Origin: Papilionanthe hookeriana x Papilionanthe teres
Lineage: Eukaryota > Streptophyta > Magnoliopsida > Asparagales > Orchidaceae
Reading direction: 5' to 3'
Length of the DNA stretch: 64,000 bases
Assembly (NCBI GenBank): GCA_022702705.1
Contig: CM040428.1
Location: 90,288,933 to 90,352,932 of the forward strand
Part shown: in pieces, positions 63,441 through 64,000 of the stretch
Position numbering within the stretch: the first letter of the stretch is position 1
How the letters are laid out: each line of letters starts with the position of its first letter
Program-made: the position numbers and the translations under genes
Notes under the pieces: model-generated
What the model was told of the DNA's origin: nothing
Database searches by the model: none
What the model saw: only the letters and a program-made list of their open reading frames with translations

Positions 63441-64000
63441 CCCAGTTACAAACCCATTGACCCAGTAGGTCAACTTTTAACTAAAAAGTTAATTTTGGTC
63501 AAAGTAGTCAATTTTTGACCTATTGACCACCCATTAACCCAATATGTCAACTTTTAACCAAAAAGTCAACTTTGGTCAAAATTGTCAATTTTTCACACAA
63601 TGACCAACCCATTGACCCAAAAGATCACATTTTGACCAAAAAGTCATCTTCAGTCAAAATGGTCAATTCTTGACCCAATTACCAACTCATTGACCAAATA
63701 AGTTAACTTTTGACTAAAAAGTCAACTTTGGTCTAAATGGTCAATTTCTGACCCAATGACCACCCCGTTGACCCAATGGATCAACTTTTGACCAAAAATT
63801 TAATTTTGGTCAAATAATCAATATTTGACCTAATGAACAATTATTGACCCAATAAATGAATCTGTGACCAAAAAGTCAACTTTGGTCAAAATAGTCAATC
63901 CTTGACCCAATGACCAACTTATTGACACAATAGGTTAACATTTGAACAAAAAGTCAACTTTGGTCAAAATCGTCAATCCTTGACCCAATGACCAACTCAT
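63441..64000 (+). repeat. Right-end HOR, copy 3 (runs off the window)
   Basis: This third copy follows copies 1 and 2 through TCATCTTCAGTC (about 63645), CCACCCCGTTGACCC (about 63761) and TATTTGACCTAATGAACAA (about 63812). The satellite continues past the right edge without any sign of an array end. Confidence 0.7.

Larger units (their letters stand above)
1..64000. repeat. 78-bp TTGAC/GTCAA satellite DNA filling the window
   Basis: Every stretch I read is a variant of one monomer, usually 78 bp and sometimes 76-77. A near-consensus copy is 47072-47149. On the + strand of the right-hand array it begins TTGACCAAAAAGTCAACTTT, continues with GGTCAAAATGGTCAATCC, then a TTGACCCAATGACC block, and ends with GGTCAACTT. 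GAC or GTC starts at monomer positions 3, 12, 22, 31, 41, 49, 61 and 71, so the monomer looks built from eight degenerate units of about 10 bp. Variant classes recur and can be told apart by their middle: ACCAACCCATT, ACCACCCATTG, ACCACCCCGTTG, TTACCAACTCATT, ACCAATTATTG, or TTGGCCTAATAGG. Differences between copies are mostly single substitutions such as TTGACC to TTAACC and GGTCAA to GGTTAA, plus small indels. I found no unique spacer, gene or known transposon end between monomers. The family itself is not one I can name. Confidence 0.97.
6496..64000 (+). repeat. Right-hand satellite arrays in forward orientation
   Basis: From 6496 to the end all monomers I read run in one direction, with TTGACCAAAAAGTCAAC on the + strand. 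I found no second switch. Open frames of 60 codons or more lie on the minus strand throughout this part but on the plus strand left of 6.5 kb, which independently supports a single orientation change. Confidence 0.93.
28376..64000 (+). repeat. Array T: related satellite array with a ~3.6-4.0 kb superperiod
   Basis: Beyond 28.4 kb the GTCGTCGAC and CCCTATGGG monomers of array S disappear (a GACCCGATGGG form reappears only near 50 kb). A different module recurs: GTAAATCCTTGACCCAATGA followed by CCAA(C/G)CCACTGACCC and a TAGAT(T/C)GAC form. It is seen near 29005, 34310, 37950, 41808, 46945, 49346, 53320 and 57207. Spacings are about 5.3, 3.6, 3.9, 5.1, 2.4, 4.0 and 3.9 kb. The 5.1 kb interval equals about 3.9 kb plus a local 1.2 kb duplication. 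The monomer classes are those of the rest of the window. No gene is present. Confidence 0.68.

Noticed and set aside
1..64000. CRISPR array
   Set aside because: Short repeats do recur regularly, but the intervening sequence is also repeated and diverged, with no unique spacers, leader or cas genes.
1..64000. Telomere or telomere-like repeat
   Set aside because: No run of TTAGGG, TTTAGGG or a similar short unit is present; the TTAGGTC words are single-base variants of the satellite.
1..64000. CENP-B box or known centromere satellite
   Set aside because: I saw no CENP-B box core and the 78 bp unit does not match any centromere satellite I recognise. Centromere function cannot be judged from sequence alone.
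1..64000. Nuclear-receptor response elements (AGGTCA and TGACC words)
   Set aside because: AGGTCA...TGACC pairs arise from the satellite consensus everywhere; there is no promoter or gene for them to control.

Overview
The whole 64 kb is one tandem satellite array. I see no gene, RNA gene, transposon or unique sequence anywhere in it. The basic monomer is 76-78 bp (78 in the commonest form) and AT-rich. It is built almost entirely from the pentamer TTGAC and its complement GTCAA, joined by short A or T runs. At 78 bp per unit the window holds about 820 monomers. The longest open frames (about 60-107 codons) are read-throughs of the satellite, since 78 bp equals 26 codons and frame is kept from monomer to monomer. 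An array of this size and layering points to a large eukaryotic genome and to heterochromatin (pericentromeric, interstitial or subtelomeric). A plant is the most natural guess but is not shown by the sequence.

Layout. (1) Positions 1-6495 (array L) carry the monomers in reverse orientation, arranged as a higher-order repeat (HOR) of about 3.5-3.7 kb present in 1.8 copies. (2) At about 6490-6496 the orientation flips abruptly and stays flipped to the end of the window. (3) Positions 6496-8720 hold a short run of 0.81-0.89 kb HOR units. (4) Positions 9224 to about 28375 (array S) hold four superblocks with a basic period near 3.85 kb. They share diagnostic indels; the third is enlarged and contains a 1.69 kb internal tandem duplication. 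(5) Positions 28376-64000 (array T) hold a related array with a superperiod of about 3.6-4.0 kb, marked by a recurring module at about 29.0, 34.3, 37.95, 41.8, 46.9, 49.35, 53.3 and 57.2 kb. It contains local segmental duplications (0.67, 1.2, 3.88, 3.05 and 1.47 kb) and isolated pieces of S-type sequence at about 31.1, 49.9, 54.2 and 58.1 kb.

There is thus repetition at five scales: a ~10 bp step (GAC/GTC recurs every 8-12 bp, mean 9.75 bp, near one helical turn); 20 bp slippage units; the 78 bp monomer; HORs of 0.67-1.7 kb; and superblocks of about 3.5-3.9 kb. The points most worth following are the orientation switch, the helical phasing of TTGAC/GTCAA, the very high density of W-box-like TTGACC/T sites, the mosaic of S modules inside T, and local patches where TCAA reads TCGA together with small indels, which may be consensus errors rather than biology. 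All homology statements come from reading by eye; boundaries are approximate unless tied to a stated marker.
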